Translations under genes and position numbers: made by a program
DNA from: Myxococcales bacterium
GTDB taxonomy: Bacteria; Myxococcota; Polyangia; Nannocystales; Nannocystaceae
Direction of reading: 5' to 3'
Length of the DNA stretch: 64,000 nt
NCBI GenBank assembly: GCA_016793465.1
Contig: JAEUJW010000033.1
Coordinates: forward strand, 45,058 to 109,057
The notes under the pieces: generated by a model
The model's database searches: none
The model's input: only the letters and a program-made list of their open reading frames with translations
What the model was told of the DNA's origin: nothing
Shown here: in pieces, positions 1 to 8,820 of the stretch
Numbering within the stretch: position 1 is the first letter of the stretch
Layout of the letters: every line of letters begins with the position of its first letter

Positions 1-501
1 TACGTCTACGACACCCTGGCTCGCTGCCACCGCGACCTCGCGGCCCGCGGCGAACCCAGCCCCGAGAACAACGTTTCACCGGGCGTCGAGGCCATGCTCC
101 CGGCCTTCCTCGCCGCCCTCCGCGACGACCTCAACACCGCCGCCGCCATCGCCGCCCTCAGCGAGCCCCTGCGCGAAGTGAACCGCCTGCTCGAGCTGAA
201 GAAGAAGCCGGACATCGCCGCGCGCGAACCGACCCTACGGCGTTTCCTCGCCGATATGGCCGTGGTCTCGCGTCACCTCGGCCTGTTCTCGGCCGACCCC
301 GCGGCCTACCTCCGCGAACGGCGCGACCGCAAGGCCGCGCGCCTGCGCATCGACGTGGCCGAGGTCGAGCGGCTTTTGCAGATGCGGGATGTCGCGCGCG
401 CCAAAAAAGACTGGAAAGAGGCCGATCGACTGCGAGCTGAGTTAGGCTTGCGGGGCGTCACCCTGCAGGATTCTGCTGAGGGGTCTACCTGGACCTTGTA
501 A
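1..501 (+). CDS. cysS: Cysteinyl-tRNA synthetase, C-terminal part (partial)
   Basis: The window opens inside this gene, and 166 codons remain before the TAA stop. The visible part is the helical C-terminal region of class I cysteinyl-tRNA synthetase, which charges tRNA-Cys in the cytoplasm. The family signature DDLNTAAAIAAL is at visible residues 38-49. The typical tail follows, with 'AKKDWKEADRLRAELGLRG' and then a V-x-L-Q-D and T-W ending. The HIGH and KMSKS catalytic motifs lie upstream of the window and cannot be checked. The next gene on the same strand is separated by a tandem repeat, so they are probably not one operon. Confidence 0.93.
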   Translation, partial: YVYDTLARCHRDLAARGEPSPENNVSPGVEAMLPAFLAALRDDLNTAAAIAALSEPLREVNRLLELKKKPDIAAREPTLRRFLADMAVVSRHLGLFSADPAAYLRERRDRKAARLRIDVAEVERLLQMRDVARAKKDWKEADRLRAELGLRGVTLQDSAEGSTWTL

Positions 502-520
502 ACTCACCGAACCACCCAAC

Positions 521-566
521 TGTTTTCGCCACAGTTTTCGCCACCGTTTTCGCCACCGTTTTCGCG
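521..566. repeat. 12-bp tandem repeat, about 3.8 copies
   Basis: The unit is approximately 'cgttttcgccac', with copies starting at 521, 533, 545 and 557. The first base of each unit varies (t, a, c, c). It fills the spacer between the cysS stop and the start of the next gene and ends exactly at the first possible GTG start (566). Confidence 0.95.
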
Positions 567-586
567 TGTCACGAAGCAGCCACACC

Positions 587-1447
587 ATGACGCTTCGCCT
601 GTTCGGCGCCGGTGGGGCGTTCTCGCGGCGCTACGGCACGACCTGCTCCATGGTGACGCTCAGCTCGGGTGAGCGCTGGCTGATCGATTGCGGCCGTCAG
701 GCGCCGGACCAGCTGTACCACGCCGGCATCGTCTGGCACGACATCTCCGGGCAGATCGTCACCCACGTCCACGGCGATCACGTCTACGGCCTCGAGGACT
801 TCGCCTTCATCCGCTACTTCGAGTCCCGCGGCGGCGACCTCGCCTCGAGCCTCGGCGGCAACCGCCCCAAGTTCGTCGCCCACTCCGCCGTCTCTGCCGA
901 GGTCTGGGAGACGCTCGCGCCCTCGCTGCGCTACATCAACGACGGCCAGGGCAACCTGCTGTCCGGCACGCTGGCGCACTTCTTCGAGATCGTCCAGCCC
1001 TCGGTCTCGGAGCCGCCCCACGGCAACCCGTGGCCCCACAGCGAGCATTTTATCACCGGCGCCCTCGACGTCGTCTGCCGCGAGAGCATGCACGTGCCCG
1101 GCAAGCCCAGCTGCTCGCTCGAGTTCCGCCTGTTCCACGATGACCCGACCGACCCCCGCATCGCCTGGTGGTCCGGCGACTGCACCGTCGACCCCGACCT
1201 GCTCATCGCCCTCGAGCCCCGCACCACCGTCTTCTTCCACGACTGCACGTTCATCGACTACCCCGGCCAGGTCCACGGCTTCTTCGACAAGCTCGAGGCC
1301 CTGCCCGACCGCGTGCGCCACAAGATGGTCCTCATGCACCACGAGGACAACCTCGAGCTCAACCGCCCCCGCGTCGAGGCCGCCGGCTTCCGCATCGCCA
1401 TGCCCGGCCAGGTCTACGACCTCATCGCCGGCACCCGCCTCAGCTGA
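587..1447 (+). CDS. MBL-fold metal-dependent hydrolase
   Basis: This is a metallo-beta-lactamase-fold protein of about 286 residues. The zinc-binding motif H-x-H-x-D-H appears as HVHGDHVYG at residues 60-68. Further likely ligands are the Asp in 'WWSGDCTVD' and the His pair in 'MHHEDNL' near the C-terminus. The N-terminus 'MTLRLFGAGGAFS' resembles the first strand of RNase Z-like or phosphodiesterase-like MBL enzymes. The substrate is unknown: the family covers nucleases, cyclic-nucleotide phosphodiesterases and thiolesterases. I chose the ATG at 587 because it gives this first strand directly; an in-frame GTG at 566 would add seven residues. No signal peptide is visible, so it is probably cytoplasmic. 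Confidence 0.82.
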   Translation: MTLRLFGAGGAFSRRYGTTCSMVTLSSGERWLIDCGRQAPDQLYHAGIVWHDISGQIVTHVHGDHVYGLEDFAFIRYFESRGGDLASSLGGNRPKFVAHSAVSAEVWETLAPSLRYINDGQGNLLSGTLAHFFEIVQPSVSEPPHGNPWPHSEHFITGALDVVCRESMHVPGKPSCSLEFRLFHDDPTDPRIAWWSGDCTVDPDLLIALEPRTTVFFHDCTFIDYPGQVHGFFDKLEALPDRVRHKMVLMHHEDNLELNRPRVEAAGFRIAMPGQVYDLIAGTRLS

Positions 1448-1455
1448 CTGACGCC

Positions 1456-1552
1456 GCCGTTCATCCGGACCGCCGCCCGCCGAGCCGCCGACGTTCATCC
1501 GGACCGCCGCCGGCTGAGCCCGAACCGCCGACGTTCACCCCGAACCGCCGCC
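1456..1552. repeat. Three imperfect direct repeats after the MBL gene
   Basis: Copies of 'gacgttcatccggaccgcc' and close variants start at 1456, 1490 and 1530, with steps of 34 and 40 bp. They fill most of the spacer between the MBL hydrolase stop and the next lipoprotein gene. The third copy is diverged (ttcaccccgaacc). No stem-loop terminator was seen in the same spacer. Confidence 0.85.
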
Positions 1553-1612
1553 AGCGTTCGCTGGACCATCGCAGCCGTCGCACGCGCGAGCGACCTGCGT
1601 TACAAGTCGCCC

Positions 1613-2008
1613 ATGCTCGCGCTCCGCCCCGCGCTCCTCGCCCTCCTCCTGTCCGCTTGCGGCTCGCCGACCACCCCGGCCCAGCCGGCCCCCGTCGCCA
1701 GGGCCGAGCCCGCCAGGACCGCCGAGCCCACCAAGGTCGAGCTCAGCAAGCTCGAGCCCGCCGGCCCCACGCCCGTGCTGTCGACCCCAGCCGACGGCGG
1801 CAAGCCCGACCGCGACCTCTGCGTCCGCTTCACCGATCACGTCACCGAAGTGATGACCCGCGAGGACCCCTCGAGCCGCGCCGCCGTGGTCGCCATGCGC
1901 GACGAGATGATCTCCCGCTGCCTCTCGAAGTCCACCCGCGCCGAGCTCACCTGCGGCCTGGCCGCCACCAGCAGCGCCGACATGACCAAGTGCGAGGGCA
2001 AGACCTGA
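1613..2008 (+). CDS. Small lipoprotein with four C-terminal cysteines
   Basis: This is a 131-residue protein with a short signal sequence ending in the lipobox LLLSAC (Cys16), so it should be a lipid-anchored envelope protein. A Pro/Ala-rich linker (about residues 17-60) is followed by a small domain with four cysteines (in RDLCVRF, SRCLSK, LTCGLA and TKCEG). These could form two disulfides outside the cytoplasm. I recognise no named family. Myxobacterial genomes carry many lipoproteins with this plan. It converges on moaB with only 19 bp between the two stops. Confidence 0.72.
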   Translation: MLALRPALLALLLSACGSPTTPAQPAPVARAEPARTAEPTKVELSKLEPAGPTPVLSTPADGGKPDRDLCVRFTDHVTEVMTREDPSSRAAVVAMRDEMISRCLSKSTRAELTCGLAATSSADMTKCEGKT

Positions 2009-2027
2009 CCCGAAGGCCAGCCGACCC

Positions 2028-2567
2028 TCAGCGCGTCGGCGGGTCCTCGCGCTCCCCGCGGATGCGCGGCAGCAGCTCGACGAAGTTGCACGGCCTGTGG
2101 CGGTAGTCGAGCTGCGACAGCAAGATCTTCTCCATCCCCGTGCGCACAGCCCCCGTCGAGCCCGGCAGCAAGAACACATAGGTCGTCCCGCACAGCGCCG
2201 CCTCGGCCCGGCTCTGGATCGTCGACGTGCCGATCTCCTGGAAGGAGATCCATCTAAAAAGCTCGCCGAACCCCGGGATCGGCTTGGTGATCAGCGGCGC
2301 CAGGGCCTCGGGCGTCACGTCGCGGGGCGTCACTCCGGTGCCGCCGGTCGTGATCACCACCTCGACCTCAGGGTCCTCGACGTGGGCCCGCAGCGCGGCC
2401 GTGATCTGCTCGCGGTTGTCGCGGACGATCGCGTAGCGGACCACCGCGTGGCCGGCCCGCTCGAGCAGCGCCATCACCGTGCGCCCCGACGTGTCGGTCT
2501 CCGGCGTGCGCGTGTCCGAGACCGTCAGCACCGCCACGTTGACCGGGATGAAGGCGCGCTCGCTCAT
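2028..2567 (-). CDS. moaB: MoaB/Mog-family molybdopterin biosynthesis protein
   Basis: This is a 179-residue protein with the complete MoCF-binding fold of the MoaB/MogA family, which acts in the molybdenum cofactor pathway (molybdopterin adenylylation in MogA). Recognisable blocks are '[18 protein letters not shown]' near the N-terminus, the [17 protein letters not shown] block at about residues 92-108, and '[16 protein letters not shown]'. The length is typical of MoaB. No other moa or moe genes are nearby, so it stands alone here. The start ATG at 2567 lies 12 bp downstream of the stop of the neighbouring lipoprotein gene on the same strand, so the two may be co-transcribed. Confidence 0.93.
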   Translation of the reverse strand: MSERAFIPVNVAVLTVSDTRTPETDTSGRTVMALLERAGHAVVRYAIVRDNREQITAALRAHVEDPEVEVVITTGGTGVTPRDVTPEALAPLITKPIPGFGELFRWISFQEIGTSTIQSRAEAALCGTTYVFLLPGSTGAVRTGMEKILLSQLDYRHRPCNFVELLPRIRGEREDPPTR

Positions 2568-2579
2568 CCCTTCACCCTA

Positions 2580-3497
2580 CTACATCTCCTGGATCTCCGG
2601 GGCCACCACGAACTCGATGTCCTGGACCACCGTCGACTGCATGTACGTCTGCAGCTCCGCGTGCAGGACCCCCGGCTGGTTGGTCAGCGCCTGCGGGTCC
2701 TCGATCGCATCGGGCACGATGATCGCAATGTACAGGTGCTCGAGCATCCCCTCTTCAGGGGTCGGCACGAAGCCGATGGGGTACGCGTTGAGCCGCGCGA
2801 AGTGCCCGCCGAAGCCCACGTTGAAGCCCTCGATGTCGACGTACATGTCGATCTTCGGCATCTTGGGGTCGTCCCACGCGTTCGGGTCCGCCGGCACCTC
2901 GAACCCGCGCCCGCGCACCGCGAACGGCAGCATCAGCAGCCCCTGTCCCCCGCGCACGATCTTGACCACGTCTCCGTCCGCGAGCTCGCGGTACACCGGG
3001 TCCGCCAGCGGGTCCGCCGGGTCGAACACCGCCTCGCCCATCCAGAACTCCGCCATCACCGGCAGCCCGTCGACGCTGCACTCCGGCTCGTCCGGGAACG
3101 CCTTGGCGTACATGTGCAGCTGCCCGTCGCAGAACTTGATGCACGCCGCCTGCTCGCTCGCGTCGCCCTGCCAGCAGCTGCCGTCCTCGCCGTACTTGCT
3201 CGCCATCTCGGTCTCCGGGTCGATGACCGCGGAGCACGCCACCCAGCGCGTGCACACCTCGGGCGCGCCGTCCGGTCCGCCGGTGACGCCGGTCGTGCCC
3301 GACGACGACTCCTCGCCCTCGCTCTCCGCGCTCGAGTCCTCGTCCGTCGCCTGCGGCGACTTCGCCGGACAGCCTGTGAGCGACGCCAGCGCCGCGCCGA
3401 GCGCCACCCGTCGCAGCGCGGCGCCCCCGCGCGAGATCTCCACGAAGCGCCCCGCAACACCCGCGACCCCGTAAGCCATGAACATGATGCGGACCAT
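2580..3497 (-). CDS. Secreted lipoprotein of unknown function
   Basis: This is a lipoprotein with a hydrophobic segment ending in the lipobox SLTGC, then an acidic Ser/Glu/Gly linker (about 20 residues) and a soluble domain of about 230 residues. The domain holds several cysteines (CTRW, ACSAV, SCWQG, AACIKFCDG, ECSVDG) that could form disulfides. I do not recognise the family. The start is uncertain. The ATG at 3497 gives a long N-region. A GTG at 3443 would give a compact signal peptide beginning V-E-I-S-R and fits a lipoprotein better. It is divergent from the next lipoprotein gene and upstream of moaB on the same strand. Confidence 0.72.
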   Translation of the reverse strand: MVRIMFMAYGVAGVAGRFVEISRGGAALRRVALGAALASLTGCPAKSPQATDEDSSAESEGEESSSGTTGVTGGPDGAPEVCTRWVACSAVIDPETEMASKYGEDGSCWQGDASEQAACIKFCDGQLHMYAKAFPDEPECSVDGLPVMAEFWMGEAVFDPADPLADPVYRELADGDVVKIVRGGQGLLMLPFAVRGRGFEVPADPNAWDDPKMPKIDMYVDIEGFNVGFGGHFARLNAYPIGFVPTPEEGMLEHLYIAIIVPDAIEDPQALTNQPGVLHAELQTYMQSTVVQDIEFVVAPEIQEM

Positions 3498-3628
3498 GGT
3501 GGGCCAGCCCCGCCCCGTGGGCAACCTCCCATGTCCGGCCCCAGGAGCCCGCCACCGCCGGTTTGGCCGGCAACGCCGCCGCCGGCCCGGCATCCTCGCG
3601 CCGCGGGCGCGTCCGGCGATCGGGTATC

Positions 3629-4540
3629 ATGGCGCCTCCCGTGACCCGCCCGTCCGCCCCGCCCCGCGCCCGTCCACTTCGCGCCGCGAGCACACGGGCG
3701 AACTGGCTCGGCCTCGCCGCGCTGGTCCTGCAGTCGGCCTGTTACCACGGCGACTTCTTCGACGACCTCGTCGACCCCTCGGTGACCGCGGCCTTCCGCA
3801 TCACCACGCTGACGCTGATCGACCCGCACATGTACGTCGGCAGCGTGGTCTGCGAGGACGAGACCAACGACTACAACGTGCTGTGGAACGACCACCTCGA
3901 CGCCTACGAGATCAACCCGACGCTGGTGCTCTCGCCGCTCGACCCCAAGGTCCAGTCGACCACGAAGATGCAGATCGTGCCCGCCGAGTGCGTGCCCGGC
4001 GACGACGGCGTCAACTGCACCGACCGCGACGTCCCGAAGGACAAGATCGTCGAGGTCACCTTCAGCAACTCGCTGCAGGGCGGCATGTGCGGCGGACCGG
4101 TCACCGGCTCGCTCAACCCGGACTACATGGCCGAGCAGTACGAGCAGTTGCACGCCCCGCAGAGCCCGTGCCTCACCAGCGCGATCATCGGCGCGTTCGA
4201 GCTCCCGCTCGGCCCCTCGCTCACGCTCCCGCTGTCCAACGTCCAGATCTCCGCCGCCTACAAGCTCGACAGCGAGCCGCAGGAGCTGATCGAGGGCGTG
4301 CTGTACGGCTTCCTGTCCGCCGCCCAGGGCCAGATGGTCCTCGGCACCCTCAACAACCAGCAGTTTCGCCCGTGGGACGTGCTCGCCGGCGCCATGGGCT
4401 GCCAGCCCGACCCCGGCGTGTACCTCGACGACATCGACACCGTCGCCGCCAGCCACGACGGCGTGTGGATGTACTTCAACTTCACCGCCCAGCGCGTCGC
4501 CTGGACCCCGGTCGCGACCGACGTCGAGCCCCCGATCTAA
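3629..4540 (+). CDS. Lipoprotein of unknown function
   Basis: This is a protein of about 303 residues with an Arg/Pro-rich N-region, a hydrophobic stretch and a lipobox 'VLQSAC' (Cys38). A soluble domain with paired cysteines follows. No family was recognised. The start is not secure. A TATCAT hexamer sits directly on the ATG at 3629, and a GTG four codons further in (3641) would suit a leaderless transcript. Two bases separate its stop from the next ATG at 4543, so it is co-transcribed with the DUF5924 membrane protein. Confidence 0.72.
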   Translation: MAPPVTRPSAPPRARPLRAASTRANWLGLAALVLQSACYHGDFFDDLVDPSVTAAFRITTLTLIDPHMYVGSVVCEDETNDYNVLWNDHLDAYEINPTLVLSPLDPKVQSTTKMQIVPAECVPGDDGVNCTDRDVPKDKIVEVTFSNSLQGGMCGGPVTGSLNPDYMAEQYEQLHAPQSPCLTSAIIGAFELPLGPSLTLPLSNVQISAAYKLDSEPQELIEGVLYGFLSAAQGQMVLGTLNNQQFRPWDVLAGAMGCQPDPGVYLDDIDTVAASHDGVWMYFNFTAQRVAWTPVATDVEPPI

Positions 4541-4542
4541 CG

Positions 4543-6123
4543 ATGTCCGCCGACCAGCCGCCAGGCCCTCCGCGGCCGCTGCTCGTGCCTCCTCCGGGCA
4601 GCCCGGCGCCCACGCACCCGCCCGTCGAGCCCCGCCCGCTGCTCGTCCCGCCGCCCGACGAGCACCCTCCCGGCGGCGCCCAGCGCACGCTCATCACCCG
4701 CCGCGGCGAGCCGCCCCCGCAGCCGACCGCCGCGCTGCCGCAGCCCGCCGCTCCGTTCGTCCCGCACACCCCCGCCGGCACGCTCATCACCCGCCGCGGC
4801 GAGACGCCCCCGCAGCCGCAGCTCGGCGCCGTCCCGCACGCGCCCGCCAGCACCGTCGTCGCCACGCCCGCGAGCGACGAGACCTCGCCGATGCTCCTGC
4901 TCGGCCGCCCGCAGGTCCGCACGCCCGCCGGCACCGTCGTCGCGCCGCGGCCCGACGTCACCCTCGTGACCCCGCTGCCGCTCGACCTCGCCGCCGTCGC
5001 GGCCGACCTCGCCGCCGTCACGTATGCCGCGCCCGAGCCCGGCGCCTCGGCGCTCCCGCCCGAGATCACCGACAAGGACGTCGCCGCCCTACAGCGCTTC
5101 GCCAAGATCCGCGGGTTCTTCGCGCGTCACGGCCACCTGCTGTGGTGGGCCCACTCGGCCTACGCCATGACGTTCGGCGCGATCGTCATGATGTACGCCA
5201 GCAAGGGCTACGAGAACGCCCGCTGGATGGTCGTGCTGCTCGGCCTCGGCTGGGTCGTGCTCGTCCTGTTCTTCCGCCTGTTCGGCACCGGCGCCGGCCA
5301 GAAGGACAAGATCCAGGACACCAAGGGCAAGGTCCGCTTCTACGTCATGACTCTGGTCCTGAAGAACCTCTACCAGAGCATGCTGTTCTTCCTGCTGCCC
5401 TTCTATTACAAGTCCGCCACCTTCGACTCGCCCAACCGCTTCTTCGTCTACGTGCTCGGCCTGCTGGCCGTCCTCTCGACCGTCGACGTCGTGTTCGACC
5501 AGTTCCTCATGCGCTGGAAGGCCCCCGCCTCGGTCGTCTACTTCTTCATCCTGTTCGCCTGCCTCAACCTCGTCCTCCCCGCCCTCCTGCCCGACACCCG
5601 CACCCTCATCACCCTGCTCGCCGCCGCCGCCATCTCCGCCATCGTGTTCTTCTCGATGCACGTGCCGGCCAGGAACTTCCTGAAGCCGCTCTACATCATC
5701 GGCCTCATGGCGTTCGTCGCCACCTCGGTCGCCGCCGCCTACTACGGCCGCCGCGGCATCCCGCCCGTGCCGATGTTCATCACCTCCGGCGCCGTCGGCC
5801 CCAGCCTGCTGCCCGACGGCAGCCTCTCCATGCACGTCAGCAAGCTCCACGAGTCGCTGATCCAGGAGATGCACGGCCTCACCGACGTCCTCCTGCCCGG
5901 CGGCCACGGCAACAACCTCTACCACGTGTGGCGCCACGCCGGCGCGCCCGTGCAGCAGGGCCTCGTCGAGCCCGGCGGCGACCCCCCGCCCGGCACCATC
6001 CGCCTGCGCAGCACCCTGCGCTCGTTCAACCTGTCCGGCGACATCACCGGCGCGTGGAGCATCGACGTCCTCACCGAGGACGACCAGCTCGTCGGCCGCG
6101 TCGCCTTCGAAGTCACCCGCTAG
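4543..6123 (+). CDS. DUF5924/DUF2914 family membrane protein with Pro-rich N-terminus
   Basis: This is a 526-residue protein in three parts. Residues 1-175 are a Pro-rich, probably disordered cytoplasmic region. It contains repeated modules: 'RPLLVPPP' at 11 and 31, and 'TLITRRGE' at 49 and 80. Residues about 195-395 hold several transmembrane helices that begin with 'FARHGHLLWWAHSAYAMTFG', which I recognise as the DUF5924 pattern. The C-terminal roughly 120 residues, with 'LYHVWRHAG' and an Ig-like ending, match DUF2914. The biochemical role is unknown. The N-terminal repeat region looks like a lineage-specific addition. Confidence 0.8.
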   Translation: MSADQPPGPPRPLLVPPPGSPAPTHPPVEPRPLLVPPPDEHPPGGAQRTLITRRGEPPPQPTAALPQPAAPFVPHTPAGTLITRRGETPPQPQLGAVPHAPASTVVATPASDETSPMLLLGRPQVRTPAGTVVAPRPDVTLVTPLPLDLAAVAADLAAVTYAAPEPGASALPPEITDKDVAALQRFAKIRGFFARHGHLLWWAHSAYAMTFGAIVMMYASKGYENARWMVVLLGLGWVVLVLFFRLFGTGAGQKDKIQDTKGKVRFYVMTLVLKNLYQSMLFFLLPFYYKSATFDSPNRFFVYVLGLLAVLSTVDVVFDQFLMRWKAPASVVYFFILFACLNLVLPALLPDTRTLITLLAAAAISAIVFFSMHVPARNFLKPLYIIGLMAFVATSVAAAYYGRRGIPPVPMFITSGAVGPSLLPDGSLSMHVSKLHESLIQEMHGLTDVLLPGGHGNNLYHVWRHAGAPVQQGLVEPGGDPPPGTIRLRSTLRSFNLSGDITGAWSIDVLTEDDQLVGRVAFEVTR

Positions 6124-6172
6124 ACCACCCACCCCCACCGCCGCGGCCCGGCGCGGACCTGACCCGAAGAAC

Positions 6173-7483
6173 ATGTCCCACGCGCCATCCCCGAGCACCC
6201 GCGTGCGCCCGCCCCCGGGCCCGCTGTCCGCCAGCATCAGCCCGCCTGGCTCGAAGAGCCTGACCAACCGCGCCCTCGTGCTCGCCGCCCTCGCCGACGG
6301 CACCAGCACCCTGCGCGGCTGCCTCGACTCCGAGGACACCCGCGCCATGCTGCAGGCCGTCGCCCGCTTCGGCCTCGCCCACGCCCTCGCCGACGCGCGC
6401 ACCACCGTCACCCTCACCGGCGGCGGCGGCCCGCCCCGCGCGCTCGACGACCCCGCCCGCCCGATCGACGTCGCCACCGCCGGCACCGCCGCCCGCTTCC
6501 TCACCGCCGTGCTCGCCGCCTCGCCGCTGGTCTCGCGCGTCGACGGCAGCCCCCGCATGCGCGAGCGCCCGATGGAGGGCCTGCTCCGCGCCCTCCGCGA
6601 TCAAGGCGCCGACATCCGCACCCTCGATGGAGCCGCCGACGCCGAGTGCCTCCCGATCGAGATCCACGGCGCCCGCCTGCGCGGCGGAGAGATCCGCCTG
6701 CCGCGCCCGCCGAGCTCGCAGTTCATCTCGGCCCTCATCCTCGCCGCCGCCCTCGCCGAGCGCCCGACCCGCATCATCCTCGAGCAAGGCACCCCCGCGC
6801 GCCCCTACGTCGACATGACCCTCGTCGCCCTCCGCGACTTCGGCGGCGACGCCGACTGGTCCGCCCCCGACGAGCTCGCGATCTCCCCCACCCCGCTGCG
6901 CGCCCGCGACTACACCGTCGAGCCCGACGCCTCCGCCGCCAGCTACCTGCTCGCCCTCCCGGCGATCTACGGCGGCAGCGTCACCGTGCCCGACCTCGGC
7001 AGCGCCAGCGTCCAGGGCGACGCCGCCTTCTGCCACGTGCTCGCCCGCATGGGCGCCGCCGTCACCCAGACCGCGGACAGCACCACCGTCACCGGCACCG
7101 GCGCGCTCCACGGCGTCGACCTCGACCTCACGCACATGCCCGACATGACGCTGACCGCCGCGGTGCTGGCCCTGCACGCCCGCGGCACCACGCGCATCAC
7201 CGGCGTGGAGATCCTCCGCCACCACGAGTCCGACCGCCTGGCCGCCGCCGCGACCGAGCTGCGCAAGCTCGGCGCCCACGTCGACGAGCACCACGGCGGC
7301 CTCGTGATCACGCCGCCGTCCACCCCGCGCCAGGACGTCGCCATCGACACCTACCTCGACCACCGCATGGCCATGGCCTTCAGCCTCGCCGGCCACGTGG
7401 AGATCCGCGACCCCGCCTGCGTCGGCAAGACCTACCCGAAATTCTTCGACGTCCTCGGCGACCTCGGCATGCGAGATCGATAA
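6173..7483 (+). CDS. aroA: 3-phosphoshikimate 1-carboxyvinyltransferase (EPSP synthase)
   Basis: This 436-residue enzyme joins shikimate-3-phosphate and phosphoenolpyruvate in the sixth step of the shikimate pathway to aromatic amino acids. Family motifs are intact: PGSKSLTNRAL near the N-terminus (substrate-binding Lys and Ser), 'TAGTAARFLTAVLA', 'DGSPRMRERPM', 'RHHESDRLAA' and DHRMAMAFSLAG near the C-terminus. The length is normal. It starts at ATG 6173, 49 bp after the previous stop, and the next gene starts 19 bp after its stop, so the three are probably one transcription unit. Confidence 0.96.
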   Translation: MSHAPSPSTRVRPPPGPLSASISPPGSKSLTNRALVLAALADGTSTLRGCLDSEDTRAMLQAVARFGLAHALADARTTVTLTGGGGPPRALDDPARPIDVATAGTAARFLTAVLAASPLVSRVDGSPRMRERPMEGLLRALRDQGADIRTLDGAADAECLPIEIHGARLRGGEIRLPRPPSSQFISALILAAALAERPTRIILEQGTPARPYVDMTLVALRDFGGDADWSAPDELAISPTPLRARDYTVEPDASAASYLLALPAIYGGSVTVPDLGSASVQGDAAFCHVLARMGAAVTQTADSTTVTGTGALHGVDLDLTHMPDMTLTAAVLALHARGTTRITGVEILRHHESDRLAAAATELRKLGAHVDEHHGGLVITPPSTPRQDVAIDTYLDHRMAMAFSLAGHVEIRDPACVGKTYPKFFDVLGDLGMRDR

Positions 7484-7502
7484 GTGTGGCAATCTCGCCC
7501 GC

Positions 7503-8807
7503 GTGCGCGCCGGCGACAACGTCGACCTCGAGATCTCCAGCCTCTCCCCCGCCGGAGACGGCCTCGCCGACCTCCACGAGTACGCGGTCAACGCCCCCGA
7601 CGTCCCGCCCGTGCGCGAGGTCCACGTGCCCGGCGCCTTCCCCGGCGAGCTCGCGGCCGTGCGCCTGACCCACGTCTCGCGCCAGCACCCCCGCGCCCAC
7701 GCCGAGCTCAAACAGATCCTCCGCCCCCACCCCGCGCGCGGCCCCTCGCCCTGCCCCCACCACGGCCTCGCCGGCGCCTGCAACGGCTGCCCCCTGCTCC
7801 CGCTCCCCGCCGCCGCCCAGCGCACTATTAAATCCGACCTGCTCGCCGCGACCTACGACCTCCACGTCGACCGCGTCGTGCCCAGCCCGCACGAGTTCTT
7901 CTACCGCTGGTCGAGCAAGCGCGTCGCCGGCGGCCAGCCCGGCGCGATGACCCTCGGCAGCTACACCCGCGGCACCCACCAGGTCGTCGCCATGCACAAC
8001 TGCCGCGTCGACCACAGGGCGATCGTCGAGGCCGCCGAGGAGCTGCGCACCGTCGCCGACGCCCTCGAGATCGCCCCCGACAGCGACCTCCGCTACGCCT
8101 GGTTCAAGACCAACGAGCACGACGTCCTGCTCACCCTCGTCACCCGCGACCGCGACAGCCGCGCCGCCCGCGAGCTCCCGTCGCGCCTGCGTCGCCCGCA
8201 CAGCGTCGCCTGGTCGGTCCAGCCGAGCCCCGGCAACAACCTGCGCGGCGAGCCGCCCACGGTCGTCCGCGGCCCCGGAGAGATCGCCCTCCACCTCGCC
8301 GGCGTGACCGTCAGCGTAGGCCCGCTCGGCTTCCTCCAGCCCAACCCCCCCGTCGCCGCGATCGCCTACCAGGACCTCCTGCGCGACGCCGCCGGCGAAC
8401 CACTCCACGGCGACCACGCCCTCGACCTCTACGCCGGCGCCGGCATCACCACCGCCCTCCTCCGCCAGAATTTTAACCACGTCGAGGCCAGCGAGTCCTA
8501 CGCCGAGAGCGCCGAGCAGCTCGGCATCACCCCCGAGACCGCCGAGTCCTTCCTCGCCCGCCGCACCAGCTCGCCCGTCGACCTCGTGATCGCCAACCCC
8601 CCGCGCGAGGGCCTCGGCCCCGACGTCTGCGCCGCCCTGCTCCGCCTGGCCCCGCAGCGCCTCCACATCATGAGCTGCGGCCCCGCCGGCCTCGCCCGCG
8701 ATTTAAAGATCCTCGCGCCGCGCTACGACCTCGCCGGCCTGCGCGCCTACGACACCCTCCCGCACACGCCGCACATCGAGCTGGTCGCCTGGCTGGTCCG
8801 CCGCTGA
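7503..8807 (+). CDS. 23S rRNA (uracil-5-)-methyltransferase, RlmD/TrmA-type
   Basis: This 434-residue class I SAM methyltransferase would make 5-methyluridine in rRNA or tRNA. An N-terminal TRAM-like RNA-binding region (about 1-60) precedes a cysteine cluster (C84, C93, C96, and probably C167) matching the 4Fe-4S site of RlmD-type enzymes. The SAM motif is 'ALDLYAGAGITT'. 'VIANPPREGLGPD' follows, then 'MSCGPAGLARDL', which carries the catalytic cysteine. The start is the GTG at 7503. RlmC, RlmD, RlmCD and TrmA cannot be told apart safely by eye, so no symbol is given. The sequence contains three short A/T-only codon clusters (about 7826, 8469 and 8701). Confidence 0.88.
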   Translation: MRAGDNVDLEISSLSPAGDGLADLHEYAVNAPDVPPVREVHVPGAFPGELAAVRLTHVSRQHPRAHAELKQILRPHPARGPSPCPHHGLAGACNGCPLLPLPAAAQRTIKSDLLAATYDLHVDRVVPSPHEFFYRWSSKRVAGGQPGAMTLGSYTRGTHQVVAMHNCRVDHRAIVEAAEELRTVADALEIAPDSDLRYAWFKTNEHDVLLTLVTRDRDSRAARELPSRLRRPHSVAWSVQPSPGNNLRGEPPTVVRGPGEIALHLAGVTVSVGPLGFLQPNPPVAAIAYQDLLRDAAGEPLHGDHALDLYAGAGITTALLRQNFNHVEASESYAESAEQLGITPETAESFLARRTSSPVDLVIANPPREGLGPDVCAALLRLAPQRLHIMSCGPAGLARDLKILAPRYDLAGLRAYDTLPHTPHIELVAWLVRR

Positions 8808-8820
8808 CCTGTCCCTTCGG

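Noticed and set aside
569..1498. 309-codon minus-strand open frame opposite the MBL gene
   Set aside because: It is the complement of an intact, motif-bearing gene. Its composition (Gly/Ala/Val/Asp-rich without order) is that expected from GC-rich antisense.
5089..6558. 489-codon minus-strand frame across the DUF5924 gene and aroA
   Set aside because: It spans two recognised plus-strand genes and has the same Asp/Glu/Val/Ala-heavy look as other antisense frames.
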